Assembly: GCF_010994275.1 (NCBI RefSeq)
Contig: NZ_WMCD01000001.1
Location: 930,001 to 994,000 of the forward strand
Source: Cyclobacterium jeungdonense
Lineage (GTDB): Bacteria; Bacteroidota; Bacteroidia; Cytophagales; Cyclobacteriaceae
Direction: 5' to 3'
DNA length: 64,000 bases
Part shown: positions 9,295 to 18,585 of the stretch, in pieces
How positions within the stretch are numbered: the stretch's first letter is position 1
How the letters are laid out: every line of letters starts with the position of its first letter
Notes under the pieces: model-generated
Told to the model about the DNA's origin: nothing
Database searches by the model: none
The model's input: only the letters and a program-made list of their open reading frames with translations
Program-made: the position numbers and the translations under genes

Positions 9295-9354
9295 AAATCC
9301 CTCCCGACTCTGGTCGGGACAGGCTCTGCCCTCCGTCGCGGAGGGATTTGCCTG
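9295..9354. repeat. Palindromic REP-like element
   Basis: Nested inverted repeats are visible. TCCCGA (9302-9307) pairs with TCGGGA (9314-9319), and CCCTCC (9329-9334) pairs with GGAGGG (9340-9345). CAGGC (9320-9324) pairs with GCCTG (9350-9354), and an alternative long pairing joins AAATCCCTCC (9295-9304) to GGAGGGATTT (9340-9349). It can fold as two adjacent hairpins or one long stem. The TCGGGACAGGCT string in it recurs at about 62509. Confidence 0.7.
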
Positions 9355-9520
9355 TTTACCAATGACGAATTTAAAACTGATTTCTTTAAGGTATTACTTG
9401 GTGAAAATTTGAAAAATAAGAAGAACTATATTTTAAATACCCAAAGTGCGCCGGCCCGACAAAAAACCGGGGTGCGCGGGAGGTTTGTGGGGGGAAGGAT
9501 TTTTTTGTCTTGATCTTTTG

Positions 9521-9546
9521 GTACTTTTGGATCAAGCCAAAAGTAC
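9521..9546. repeat. Perfect 10-bp hairpin
   Basis: GTACTTTTGG (9521-9530) and CCAAAAGTAC (9537-9546) are perfect inverted arms around the six-base loop ATCAAG. The hairpin follows a GC-rich stretch at 9447-9500 containing CCGG and GGGG runs. It is not followed by a T tract, so it is more likely part of a dispersed repeat than a terminator. Confidence 0.65.
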
Positions 9547-9770
9547 AATACAAATATGCCGATAATAACAAAAATTAACTTTGACTCACAATTATCCATT
9601 AAAAAATGAGATGTTTATTTTCCCTTCTAGCTGATATTAAATCCTGACAATACGACCAAATATATATTCCTAAAAACCTATCGACATCCCAATGTCTGCG
9701 CTTTATAAAAAGTTAATTCCCGGAATAACAGTTTTATTATTAAATTAGGCCGAACTCAGATTAATAATAT

Positions 9771-11909
9771 ATGCACCCTATACTCATCCGGCCAGCCATG
9801 GAAAACGATCACTATTTTTCGATATACCACCTCATCCTCGTTTGTTTCCTGGCTTATTGGGGGACTGCCTGTACACAAACCAAACCGGAAGGTGCCGGGG
9901 CTGACTGGGCAACCTACCTGGGTCACCCCACCAGCAATCAGTACTCCACCCTGGATCAGATAAACAAAGACAATGTGGCTCAATTGGAACTGGCCTGGAC
10001 CTATAAGACCGGTGATTCAGCCAATTACCAAACGAATAACCTGATTGTGGACGGTTGCCTGTACACGGCTACCCCTCACAGCCGGGTGGTTGCTCTGGAT
10101 GGGGGTACAGGGAAGGAATACTGGACATTTGATCCTTCCGACATCCATGAGTCCCTTTCCGATGGGGATCAACGGGGCCTGATGTATTGGCATGACGGGG
10201 AGATTGGGCGCATACTCACCATGAAAGGAAACCGGCTTTTTGCATTGAATGCCAAAACGGGCGAACCCATTGCTTCTTTTGGCGAAAATGGATCCATTCA
10301 CCTGGGTGAAGGAATGGACATCCCGGGCAAACCGAATGTAACGCTCAATACCCCGGGGCAGATTTACAAGGACCTATTTATCATTGGAGCCAATGTAGGA
10401 GAAGATGTCCCCGGAGCGGTGCGTGCCTTTGACCTGCGTACCGGAAAGCGAAAGTGGATTTTTCACAGCTTGCCCAGGCCAGGTGAATTTGGATCCGATA
10501 CTTGGCCGGAAAACTATTTGGAAAAGACCGGAGGGGCATCTGACTGGTCGGGTCTGGCGATCGATATACCCCGCGGCATAGTCTATGTATCCACCGAGAC
10601 GGCCGGTCCGGATTTTTATGGCGGCGGGCGGTATGGAGAAAATTTATTTGCCAACTCACTCATTGCCCTCGATGCGAATACGGGAAAGCGGCTTTGGCAC
10701 CAGCAACTCGTGCACCACGATCTTTGGGATCTGGACATTCCTCAGCCACCGACTTTGCTGACGGTAACACACGAGGGGAAAAAGGTGGATATTGTGGCTG
10801 TAGGCACAAAAATGGGGCTTTTGTTTGTGTTTGACCGGCTTACCGGAGAACCGCTTTGGCCGATTGAAGAACGTCCACAAGCAGCCACTAAAATCGACGA
10901 AATTCAAACCTGGCCCACACAACCTTTTCCAACCAAACCGCCGCCATTGATGCGGCAGAAATATACGGCGGATGACTTTTCGACCATTTCTCCCCGAGCG
11001 CAGCAAATGAGCAAGGAAGTATTCCGTCAATCGGGAAATTATGGGGCCTACCCTCCCCCCGGTACCGACCAAACGATCATGTTTCCCGGATACGATGGCG
11101 GCATGGAATGGGGTGGCGCGGCGGCAGATCCCGATGGAATCATGTATGTGAATGTAAATGAGATCCCCTGGTTTTACCAGCTGGTACCCACAAAAAAGGC
11201 CGATGGCAGCCCCTTGCCTGCCGGCGAAAAACAATACCTGATCCATTGCGCCTCCTGTCACGGTACGGATCGTAAAGGCAATCCTGACGGCGGCTTTCCT
11301 TCCCTTGAAGCCGTCTCCAGCCGATTAGGCAGGGAAACGGTAATGCAGGTAATGAAAAAGGGAGAAGGACGTATGCCCGCCTTTGATCAGGTTTCGCAAG
11401 CGCGTCGGGAAGCCATCATTACCTTCCTATTTGATGAAGAACCGGCTGCTAGCACAGAAATCGAGCGGGATAAGCAAGCGCCACCTTACGTCTTCCGCGG
11501 TTTCCAGCGCTGGAACGATGAAGAAGGATATCCCGCCATCAAGCCGCCCTGGGGAACACTCAATGCGGTCGATCTAAATACCGGCACCATCAAATGGAAA
11601 GTGCCACTGGGCGAATACGAAGCGCTGACCCAACGGGGCATTCCGGTTACCGGTACAGAGAATTATGGGGGTCCGGTCGTAACCGCCGGAGGGCTATTAT
11701 TTATTGCTGCCACTGCTGATGCCAAAATCCGGGCCTTTGACAAAGACAATGGAAAAGTACTCTGGGAATACCAGCTGCCTGCTGAGGGACATGCTACCCC
11801 CAGTGTATATGCGGTGAATGGCAAACAATACCTGGCCATCTCTGTAGGAGGCTCAAAACTAAAGCTCCACCCTGAGGGGGCTGTGTTCGTATTTAGCCTT
11901 CCGGATTGA
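9771..11909 (+). CDS. PQQ-dependent dehydrogenase lipoprotein with internal cytochrome c domain
   Basis: This 712-residue quinoprotein resembles membrane glucose/alcohol dehydrogenases. The N-terminus has a hydrophobic segment ending in a lipobox-like GTAC, so the protein is probably an outer-membrane or periplasmic lipoprotein. Repeated W-motif propeller blades follow (LELAWTYKTGDS, VVALDGGTGKEYWTF, ANTGKRLWHQQLVHHDLWD). A heme c motif, C493-ASCH497, lies in a roughly 80-residue insert before the last blades (KQYLIHCASCHGTDRKG). That internal heme would pass electrons from PQQ. The start could instead be the ATG at 9798. A near-identical second copy of the last 100 codons lies at 12602-12917. 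The substrate cannot be told from sequence. Confidence 0.88.
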   Translation: MHPILIRPAMENDHYFSIYHLILVCFLAYWGTACTQTKPEGAGADWATYLGHPTSNQYSTLDQINKDNVAQLELAWTYKTGDSANYQTNNLIVDGCLYTATPHSRVVALDGGTGKEYWTFDPSDIHESLSDGDQRGLMYWHDGEIGRILTMKGNRLFALNAKTGEPIASFGENGSIHLGEGMDIPGKPNVTLNTPGQIYKDLFIIGANVGEDVPGAVRAFDLRTGKRKWIFHSLPRPGEFGSDTWPENYLEKTGGASDWSGLAIDIPRGIVYVSTETAGPDFYGGGRYGENLFANSLIALDANTGKRLWHQQLVHHDLWDLDIPQPPTLLTVTHEGKKVDIVAVGTKMGLLFVFDRLTGEPLWPIEERPQAATKIDEIQTWPTQPFPTKPPPLMRQKYTADDFSTISPRAQQMSKEVFRQSGNYGAYPPPGTDQTIMFPGYDGGMEWGGAAADPDGIMYVNVNEIPWFYQLVPTKKADGSPLPAGEKQYLIHCASCHGTDRKGNPDGGFPSLEAVSSRLGRETVMQVMKKGEGRMPAFDQVSQARREAIITFLFDEEPAASTEIERDKQAPPYVFRGFQRWNDEEGYPAIKPPWGTLNAVDLNTGTIKWKVPLGEYEALTQRGIPVTGTENYGGPVVTAGGLLFIAATADAKIRAFDKDNGKVLWEYQLPAEGHATPSVYAVNGKQYLAISVGGSKLKLHPEGAVFVFSLPD

Positions 11910-12138
11910 TTCAATCTTGATTATATGTGATTTAGGCGGGTGCAATCTACGATCCGGCGAACTGGGGCGGAGCGGAAAGAAATGATTTGCAGCGACGAAC
12001 CGATTAAGGGAAGAGCCGGGTTGCTGCGTAGTTACGGACCCCTACGACCGATGGTCCCGATCTTCGGGATAAATTGTGTGAAGCGCTCCCCATCAGAGGA
12101 ATCTGGCGGGGCCGTGTACATGATCAGAAAACGTTCTT
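11910..12138. other. Unassigned spacer between PQQ dehydrogenase and HigA
   Basis: The first part after the stop is ordinary spacer. From about 11934 to 12130 the composition becomes clearly more GC-rich than the flanks. An open plus-strand frame (11940-12182) exists but has no start-site support or recognisable domain. The stretch looks like a remnant of inserted DNA lying between the two copies of the dehydrogenase 3' end. I could not identify its source. Confidence 0.35.
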
Positions 12139-12426
12139 TTACAGCTGTAGGTTTAAATTCAATTTCGCACCTAACGCATTAAAAATCCGCATCACGGTTT
12201 CAAAGGTCACATTTCCAGTATTATTCTCAAGTCGTGAAATTTGTGCTTTTTTAACTCCTACCAATTCGCCTAATTGCGCTTGAGTCAATTTTCTCTTTTT
12301 TCGGGCGGTTTTAATCATATCACCTATGAGTTCAAGCTTTAATTCAAATTCATACTCTTCTCTTTCTTTTGTTCCTTTTTTCCCGATGAGAAGGTCTTCT
12401 GCTTCATTTAATGTATAACTTTTCAT
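12139..12426 (-). CDS. XRE-family HTH protein, HigA-type antitoxin
   Basis: This 95-residue protein has a Cro/C1-type helix-turn-helix at residues 37-90: IGDMIKTARKKRKLTQAQLG, then GVKKAQISRLENNTGNVTFE and MRIFNALGAKLNLNL. That is the usual architecture of HigA antitoxins, which bind a RelE-like HigB toxin and repress their own operon. The toxin gene expected directly upstream is reduced to a short stub (12404-12502) that overlaps this gene's start. The antitoxin is therefore orphaned, although still open. It lies between the PQQ dehydrogenase and the duplicated tail of that gene, so it probably arrived with the rearrangement. Confidence 0.8.
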   Translation of the reverse strand: MKSYTLNEAEDLLIGKKGTKEREEYEFELKLELIGDMIKTARKKRKLTQAQLGELVGVKKAQISRLENNTGNVTFETVMRIFNALGAKLNLNLQL

Positions 12427-12502
12427 TTCTTACTTTCAGGTCCTGTTTCTGGACAAATTCAAACGCTTCTTCCAAAAGCCTTGTTTCAAATCGCTTTATC
12501 AT
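12404..12502 (-). pseudogene. Truncated HigB/RelE-type toxin stub
   Basis: From the ATG at 12502 a 32-codon frame reads MIKRFETRLLEEAFEFVQKQ and continues to KLYIK before a TGA at 12404. The pattern F-x-x-x-LLEEAxEFxxxQ resembles the first helix of RelE/HigB toxins, which are normally about 90-110 residues. The rest of the toxin, including its catalytic residues, is absent. The stub overlaps the antitoxin start by 23 bp. The assignment rests on a short match and the antitoxin neighbour. Confidence 0.5.
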
Positions 12503-12601
12503 TCATTAAATTGAATAATTAAAATACAGCTTAAAGATACAAAAGGTTTCGTTAATTGTAAACATTTTCCACTTTTCAAATGTTTGCCAACGGCTTTGGT
12601 T

Positions 12602-12917
12602 ATGGAAAGTGCTGCTGGGAGAATACGAAGCGCTGACCCGACGGGGCATTCCGATTACCGGTACAGAAAATTATGGTGGTCCGGTGGTAACAGCCGGAGG
12701 GCTATTATTTATTGCTGCCACTGCTGATGCCAAAATCCGGGCCTTTGACAAAGACAATGGAAAAGTACTCTGGGAACACCAGCTACCTGCTGAGGGGCAT
12801 GCTACGCCCAGTGTATACGCGGTGAATGGCAAGCAATACCTGGCCATCTCTGTAGGCGGCTCAAAACTAAAACCCCACCCGGAAGGGGCGGTGTTTGTAT
12901 TTAGCCTTCCGGATTGA
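12602..12917 (+). pseudogene. Detached second copy of the PQQ dehydrogenase 3' end
   Basis: This stretch encodes the last roughly 100 residues of the dehydrogenase at 9771-11909 (LLGEYEALTRRGIPITG through EGAVFVFSLPD). It differs at about five residues: P/L, Q/R, V/I, Y/H and L/P. The match begins abruptly at ATGGAAAGTG (12602) and ends just past the stop codon. Without the propeller start, signal sequence and heme region it cannot be a functional enzyme. It is best read as a gene fragment left by duplication, or as the original 3' end separated from its gene by inserted DNA. Confidence 0.88.
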
Positions 12918-12961
12918 TGCCATCCTGATTAGATGGCTTTTGGAAATGATTACTCCTGGTT

Positions 12962-14404
12962 TCAGTTATTGGACTTAATGATTTTTCTCCAGTAATCGTT
13001 TAAATTAAATATTGAATATTTGGATAGATCAGCTTGTTCTTTGGGAATAAATCCCCTAAGTCGGTTTATTTCCTGCTCGAATCCTTCAACTTGCGCTAAA
13101 TTTTTCCATTCATTTGGGTCTTTTCTACTATCGTAAAGCTCAATGGACTTGTCCTCATATTGAATCAGTCTAAAATTTTCTCCGGTTATGGCGGTATTAT
13201 TTCTGCCAAAAGATGAAATAGCGGCATAAGGCCAATTCGCTGCTTTATCATTTTCTAAAAGCGGCACTAAGGAATGTCCTTCGTTTTGTTTATTTGCCGG
13301 CAATCCACTGAGTTCCAATAAAGTTGGATAAATATCCAGAAGTTGAACGGGTTTGTTTGACTCTCTTCCCTTGACAGCATTTAATTCCTTGATAATCAAT
13401 ACTGTCCTGGTAGATCTTTCCCAAAGTGCTTGTTTGGCAAATCGATTTTTTTCTCCCAAATGATAGCCGTGATCTGACCACACAACTACAATCGTATTAT
13501 TCGCGTAATCACTCTCCTTTAGCGCTTTCAGCACTTTCCCAACCTGATGGTCTACAAAATTTATGCAGGCAAGATATGCCTGAACCACATCTTTCCATTG
13601 ATTCGATTCCATGAGAAAATCGGTTGTCGGCATCATGGGTACCTCCGTTACCCGCCGGGCAAAAGCGGGTATATCATCAAAGTCATCAGGTAGATAAGCC
13701 GGGGTTTGAATGTCTTTTACAGGAAATTTATCAAACCATTTTTGAGGGACATGCCAGGGAACATGTGGCCTTACAAATCCGACTGCAAGAAAAAAAGGCT
13801 TGTCATGATTTTGGTTAAGTTTCTCAACTGCCCATTGAGCAGACTTATAATCAGGCATCAAACGGTCTTCTGAGGGATAGGCGCCCCAATCTGTCGAGGT
13901 GCCTTTGGGTTTTCCGTACCATTCCGGATTATAGTTAATGCGTTTGGGAGGCCTGGGGCCATACATTTCAAATGTACCACCATATTCATCAAAAGTCTGC
14001 GCGCCGTCTCCGTTATGATAAATTTTTCCAACACCCATGGTTTTATACCCATACTTTTCAAAATAATCGGGAAGAAGAATAGCCTTACCTGAGGCTGCAT
14101 TTGATTTTTTAATATTAGTATCCCGCATCTGTAAATAATTACCTGAGGTTGTTGGATAAAGTCCACTCATCACAGAAGCCCTGGAAGGGCCGCATATGGG
14201 AGCCTGACAGTGTGCGTTGGTGAAGAGCATGCCGCTTTTAGCCAATGCGTCTATGTTTGGCGTTCTGGTTTGAGGATGCCCATTTAATACGCCAATCCAG
14301 TCATTTAAATCGTCAATGGCTATAAAAAGCACGTTCGTATTCTCCTGAGCATAGGAAATGGTTGAAAGACTTAATATTAACAGGAATACTAATGATCTAA
14401 TCAT
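12962..14404 (-). CDS. Secreted type I sulfatase (iduronate-2-sulfatase/choline-sulfatase-like)
   Basis: This 480-residue protein has a signal peptide (residues 1-19, ending SYAQ). The formylglycine motif C71-GPSR75 follows in CQAPICGPSRASVMSG. The metal-binding DD pair is at 31-32 (FIAIDDLNDW), and VVVWSDHGYHLGEKNRFAKQ carries the second metal and substrate block. Type I sulfatases remove sulfate esters, in Bacteroidota usually from algal or host polysaccharides. The cysteine form would need the formylglycine-generating enzyme, which is not encoded in this window. It converges with the pseudogene at 12602. The upstream 254 bp (14405-14658) contain no recognisable gene. Confidence 0.92.
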   Translation of the reverse strand: MIRSLVFLLILSLSTISYAQENTNVLFIAIDDLNDWIGVLNGHPQTRTPNIDALAKSGMLFTNAHCQAPICGPSRASVMSGLYPTTSGNYLQMRDTNIKKSNAASGKAILLPDYFEKYGYKTMGVGKIYHNGDGAQTFDEYGGTFEMYGPRPPKRINYNPEWYGKPKGTSTDWGAYPSEDRLMPDYKSAQWAVEKLNQNHDKPFFLAVGFVRPHVPWHVPQKWFDKFPVKDIQTPAYLPDDFDDIPAFARRVTEVPMMPTTDFLMESNQWKDVVQAYLACINFVDHQVGKVLKALKESDYANNTIVVVWSDHGYHLGEKNRFAKQALWERSTRTVLIIKELNAVKGRESNKPVQLLDIYPTLLELSGLPANKQNEGHSLVPLLENDKAANWPYAAISSFGRNNTAITGENFRLIQYEDKSIELYDSRKDPNEWKNLAQVEGFEQEINRLRGFIPKEQADLSKYSIFNLNDYWRKIIKSNN

Positions 14405-14658
14405 AATTTTTTATAATTGGGCGCCAGGTCCAAAGCCGGGCACATGTTTCCATAGGCATTTTGTGTGCCCAAAATGGTGAATTTCAGTAAAAAAAGGACC
14501 GTTCCAGCAGTGAAAACCTGTACCGTTACCTATGGGTAGTCTACGCCGATCCCCATTTGACTACATAAATGGAAGAGCTGATCGTCACCACAATACGGCG
14601 TAGCCTACAACACCATCTTTCAGAACAACTTAGTTAATAGGAAATTCTCTTTACCAAT

Positions 14659-15819
14659 TTAATTTTGACGTTGGGGTGCTTGGGTTACTGATTTCACAAC
14701 CAAATTCATAAAATCGCCCATGGCACTATCCTCCATCCATCGTGTAACTACTACCAGGTCATGTTCATCATCAATCACGATGTAATTTCCGCCAAAACCA
14801 GCAGCGAAGTAGATCTCTGATGAAACTTCTTTCCAACGCTTACGGGTATTAATCCACCACATATACCCGTAGTCCTCATTGGAAGTTGAAGGCTGATGAG
14901 CGGCCTGGACCCATTTTTCAGATAAGAGTTGTTGGTTATTCCATTTACCTTTTCGGGAGAATAAAAGACCAAATCGGGCCATGTCCATGGCACTTATAAA
15001 AATCCCGCCTCCTGAATGACCACCGCCACTTACCGATTGCATCATCAAGCCATCAACATTAACAAACGAGTTTTCGTATCCATACCACCGCCAGGTAGTA
15101 GAAGCACCGATAGGATCCATAATTTTTTCTTTGAGCACAACCGGCAATGGTTGTCTCCAAACCTGTAGTAATGAATAAGCAAGTAGGTTAACGCGAACAT
15201 CATTGTATTCGAATACAGTACCCGGATTATTTAGTTTTCTGTTTTTCCAATCATCAATACTACCTTCCCTCGGCGGCCGGTCTGCCCAATCTTTTAATCC
15301 GAAGAGTGTTCCACTCCAGTCCGAGGACTGATCTAGTAAGTTGTCCCATGTGATTTTTGAATTGTGTCGCCCTTCAAAATAGCCGTTCCAAACGTAATTT
15401 TTCACACTGTCATATACACTTTGTATTAGTCCCTGGTCTATAGCCAATCCCGCTGTTGTAGAAAGGAAACTTTTTGTAACACTAAACGTCATATCTACCC
15501 GATGTATATCTCCCCATTGCGCGACGATATAGCCATTTTTTAGAATTATACCTGCCGGGCCACCACGTTCTTTCATCGGTCCAAGCATTTTATACTCCGG
15601 CTCTCTTTCATATGCCTTTAGATTGGCAATTCGCAAATCTCTCTCCACTTTATTCTCACTACCTACCGCAAAATTCACAGCACTGTCTAATAGCGTTTTA
15701 TTCAGATCCATTTCAGCGGGTGACTTTACCTGCCAAGTTTTACCGGGGAAATAGTGGGTCTGTGCATGTGTAATGGAGCAGTATAAACTGAAAAAAACGA
15801 TCAGGATTCTATTTTTCAT
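14659..15819 (-). CDS. Exported serine hydrolase of the beta-lactamase (class C/esterase) family
   Basis: This 386-residue protein has a signal peptide (1-20, ending THAQ). The catalytic SxxK is S113-VTK116 in MTFSVTKSFLSTTAG. A YND motif (NPGTVFEYNDVRVNLLAYSL) occupies the place of the usual YxN tyrosine motif. A glycine-rich HSGGGIFIS stretch precedes the C-terminal strand. Such proteins are usually periplasmic esterases or peptidases rather than antibiotic-resistance enzymes. It sits on the same strand as the sulfatase and BNR genes but with about 230-250 bp spacers, so each may have its own promoter. Confidence 0.88.
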   Translation of the reverse strand: MKNRILIVFFSLYCSITHAQTHYFPGKTWQVKSPAEMDLNKTLLDSAVNFAVGSENKVERDLRIANLKAYEREPEYKMLGPMKERGGPAGIILKNGYIVAQWGDIHRVDMTFSVTKSFLSTTAGLAIDQGLIQSVYDSVKNYVWNGYFEGRHNSKITWDNLLDQSSDWSGTLFGLKDWADRPPREGSIDDWKNRKLNNPGTVFEYNDVRVNLLAYSLLQVWRQPLPVVLKEKIMDPIGASTTWRWYGYENSFVNVDGLMMQSVSGGGHSGGGIFISAMDMARFGLLFSRKGKWNNQQLLSEKWVQAAHQPSTSNEDYGYMWWINTRKRWKEVSSEIYFAAGFGGNYIVIDDEHDLVVVTRWMEDSAMGDFMNLVVKSVTQAPQRQN

Positions 15820-16049
15820 AATGGTAATAATTTTAAATTTATTGGGGCATCGAAACGCTTGATGCCAAACAGGAGATAGGAAAAGGGTGCACTTTTCTCA
15901 CCGTCTAACCAAACGATAATTTAACCTCGTTTTTATGTTTTAGTAGGATTTCTTGCAAATTACTGAAAATTTCCAATCCAAAACGTGAGCCCTCACGATT
16001 CATAGGCTTTCAGATACAACGGAAATTAGGCGAAGCCCTCTTGATACCT

Positions 16050-17945
16050 CTACTCACTTAAGCCCTGATTGGCCAGGGCTTCGGTGACCATTAGCGCCCG
16101 ATCGAAAAATCGTAAATAGTGCACTTCTCCATTGAGGGCAGGGCCTATTCGTAAGGTAGATGAACCGGCGGCGGACTGGAAATAGGGACTGAATCTGCCC
16201 CAGCCAAATTGCCTGTCCTCTCCCCCATCATTGAAGTGCCCGTCTACGACAAATGCGATGATCTTCGGCCCTCCGTCCAAAATGATACTTACCTGATGGC
16301 GCTTACCGGCCTTCAATAATCCGGGATCAGCGTTCCAAACCGCACCTGTCTGGCCATCATTCATTTGAAATTCCACCGTTTCATTTTCCGAAATGCTTAT
16401 CCACCAGCCTTTGCCGGAAGCATCTCTGGTATCTGCCAACACCTGTCCTTCCCTGAGTTCATGAAGCACAAAGCCCATTTCAATGGTAAAACCATTCGTA
16501 GTGTTTCTGCCCCTGTAATCGGCTGTGTTGGCATCTCTGATCCGAAAAGAAGGCATAGCTGGTGCAGGCAGCTCCGCAGGTAACGTTGAACCTTCTCCCG
16601 GCCAATCTATTTTTAGGCCATCCTTCACCGGGGAGACAGCGTCGAATTGATGCCAAAGTTTGTTCAGAAAGCTGGTATCAATCTGATGCAGACGGGCAAT
16701 GTCTTTCTGGGTTTCGGTCATATAATAGTTTCGCTCCTCCTCTATCAGGTCAGGATAACTTATTCTAATCAAGGGATCATCATCATAAAGCAGGATTTCG
16801 GGTTGACTCCATTGTATGATTTTCCCAGCGTCACCGTCTACTTCCTTCCCTCCTGCTATCCACACGGGATTTCTGTCATTATAGCCAATAGCTCCCGGAT
16901 TGGGATGTTCTCTGATAAATCTACCCCCATGATTGTGAAACCAATACAAAAACTTTCCATTTTGGCATTTCCAGGCAAAATTGGCTGCCCTGGGATGCTT
17001 CATCAAGCGCCCATCTGCATACCGCATGTACTGCGGAGGATCCCAGGTTTTGCCCTGATCCCGGCTGTAACTATACACCGGATGCCCGTCCAGCGAACGG
17101 TAAACCACAAAAAATGAACCGTCACTTAAGACCGAATAGCTATGTTCGGCAGCAATCGGACCGCCATTTTCTGGCGTTCTAAGGCCAATATCCCCCTCAG
17201 GCAGGGTTTGCCATGCTGCCTCAGCGGGATCTTTTACCGTAAACAAATCCTCACTCTTTAGCAATACCCCTTCATTGGAGGTGAAAAACCCGTTCCCAAA
17301 GCCGCCTACTTTGGTCAGCGGAACAAAGGCAGTCCCTTTATGGGAAAAGGCTCTTCCAACGTTCCAGAAAAAGCGGATATCTCCCTGATAGGGATTGTTT
17401 CGGTCTATTTCGAATTCACGTACAGGAATGGTATACCTGTCTTCCGACCAGGATTTGCCATGATCGTCGGAATACTTGAAGACGAAATAGCCCTGACTAT
17501 CCACTCGCCGTACAATTCCGTCTTTATAGGGAGGATCCTCCCCTTTCACTTCCCTGAGATTGTCGGTATTGTGGTTGTAGAATACAAATAACCGGCCTGA
17601 AGGAGCTTTCAAAAGCACAGCATAGGAAGCCTCAGGGCCATCTGCAGGCTCTATTTCTACCATTCCTTCCCAGGTAAGGCCCCGGTCAAAACTCCGCTGG
17701 CTGATGATATGCTGTCCACTGGCGCCCTCATGCCCGGCACCGGTAGTCATCACGCATAACCAGGCTCCGTCATCCGTTTTTACAATATAGGGCTGGTCAC
17801 TATAGCTTTTGTCTGGAATGACCAGGCCATTTTCAATATTTCTCCAATCGGTTGCCTGGGCTAAGGCAGAAGCTGCATTGCCTGCAAATGTCCAAAATAA
17901 CAGGCCAACGAAAAGGCTGTGGTTTGGGCTTAATTTTATGTTCAT
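16050..17945 (-). CDS. Secreted BNR/sialidase-like propeller protein with C-terminal jelly-roll domain
   Basis: This 631-residue protein starts at the ATG at 17945, which gives a clean signal peptide (MNIKLSPNHSLFVG to ASALAQ). TTG and ATG codons further upstream only add charged sequence. Residues about 30-430 hold BNR/Asp-box-like repeats: SFDRGLTWEGM, YSDDHGKSWSED, YSRDQGKTWDPP. This suggests a six-bladed propeller of the BNR-4 type. From about residue 460 to the end there is a LamG/concanavalin-like domain (TNGFTIEMGFVLHE, LRIGPALNGEVHYLRFFDRA). Members are putative glycoside hydrolases or polysaccharide lyases. No catalytic residues can be assigned by eye. Confidence 0.8.
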   Translation of the reverse strand: MNIKLSPNHSLFVGLLFWTFAGNAASALAQATDWRNIENGLVIPDKSYSDQPYIVKTDDGAWLCVMTTGAGHEGASGQHIISQRSFDRGLTWEGMVEIEPADGPEASYAVLLKAPSGRLFVFYNHNTDNLREVKGEDPPYKDGIVRRVDSQGYFVFKYSDDHGKSWSEDRYTIPVREFEIDRNNPYQGDIRFFWNVGRAFSHKGTAFVPLTKVGGFGNGFFTSNEGVLLKSEDLFTVKDPAEAAWQTLPEGDIGLRTPENGGPIAAEHSYSVLSDGSFFVVYRSLDGHPVYSYSRDQGKTWDPPQYMRYADGRLMKHPRAANFAWKCQNGKFLYWFHNHGGRFIREHPNPGAIGYNDRNPVWIAGGKEVDGDAGKIIQWSQPEILLYDDDPLIRISYPDLIEEERNYYMTETQKDIARLHQIDTSFLNKLWHQFDAVSPVKDGLKIDWPGEGSTLPAELPAPAMPSFRIRDANTADYRGRNTTNGFTIEMGFVLHELREGQVLADTRDASGKGWWISISENETVEFQMNDGQTGAVWNADPGLLKAGKRHQVSIILDGGPKIIAFVVDGHFNDGGEDRQFGWGRFSPYFQSAAGSSTLRIGPALNGEVHYLRFFDRALMVTEALANQGLSE

Positions 17946-18060
17946 AGGGTCAAAAAAAAACCTAATAGGATGCATCAATAAATGGCTTACTAGTTAAGTT
18001 AAAAAATGGGTAAAGCCGAAATTTATTCGCTAAAAATGAATAAAAACATACGGATTGAGG

Positions 18061-18465
18061 ACAAATCCCCCTTGCCCCCTTTAAAAAAGGGGGATTTCGT
18101 TTACTGTCGGATTTCTAGGTACGTTCGGTTTACCGGTAACGGTTTTAACGAGTAGTTTTTTCAGTCCGGCTAAATGGCACCTATACAGCTTCAATCATGC
18201 ATTTCAGCAAATCCCCCTTTTTAAGGGGGCGCAGGGGGATTTTTTCGTGCCCATCCCATCTATACGCTTACGATTTTGATGCGATTTTCGTCCTAAATCC
18301 CCCTTGCCCCCTTTGAGAAAGGGGGATTTCGGTAGCGGTCGGATTTCCAGGTATGTAAATTCCAGCCAGCTGCCGTTCATTGTGGGCAGCACTAACCTTC
18401 TCCAATTCAACTGTAAGGAAATCGAAAACAAATCCCCCTTAATAAGGGGGAAAGGGGGATTAACC
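18061..18465. repeat. Left block of palindromic repeats flanking the DUF559 gene
   Basis: The block is built from palindromic cores of the form AAATCCCCCTTgCCCCCTTT followed a few bases later by GGGGGATTT (18063-18098, 18293-18331), plus AAATCCCCCTTTTTAAGGGGG (18209-18229) and a similar one at 18430-18462. Two longer modules link them. Module B (18099-18293) contains ACCGGTAACGG, CAATCATGCATTTC and CGTGCCCATCCCATC. Module A (18332-18430) contains ATTCCAGCCAGCTGCCGTTC. The order here is B then A. The whole spacer 17946-18585 otherwise holds only AT-rich DNA. Confidence 0.85.
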
Positions 18466-18585
18466 TACGTAACTATCAATATTTCAGTATATTGAATAGT
18501 GGTAACCCTCAAAAAAATCCCCTCCTTAAGAAATGTTTTTTTTAGGAAAACATTGAAATTTAATGCATAATTTTTAACTTCTTCC

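Larger units (their letters stand above)
9009..9729. repeat. Second dispersed repeat, three copies of about 50 bp
   Basis: A related segment of the form CATcCCgAtTtCTGCGtTT, a short A/T run, then AAAGTTAATT occurs at 9009-9058, 9170-9220 and 9685-9729, all in the same orientation. The first copy runs into the GCAGTGACGG head of the 175-bp repeat family. No gene is visible in 8350-9770; the stretch consists of these repeats, the structured elements at 9295-9354 and 9521-9546, and AT-rich spacer. Confidence 0.7.

Noticed and set aside
9283..9513. Open plus-strand frame of 76 codons
   Set aside because: It runs through palindromic repeats and GC-rich repeat DNA. The predicted protein is repeat-derived.
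11940..12182. Open plus-strand frame of 80 codons after the PQQ dehydrogenase, considered as a group II intron or transposase remnant
   Set aside because: I could not match it to any intron domain or transposase motif, and its end overlaps higA on the other strand. It is kept only as unassigned spacer.
18204..18495. Short frames in the left repeat block
   Set aside because: They translate the palindromic repeats on both strands. Such repeat-coded peptides recur wherever the repeat occurs and show no start-site support.
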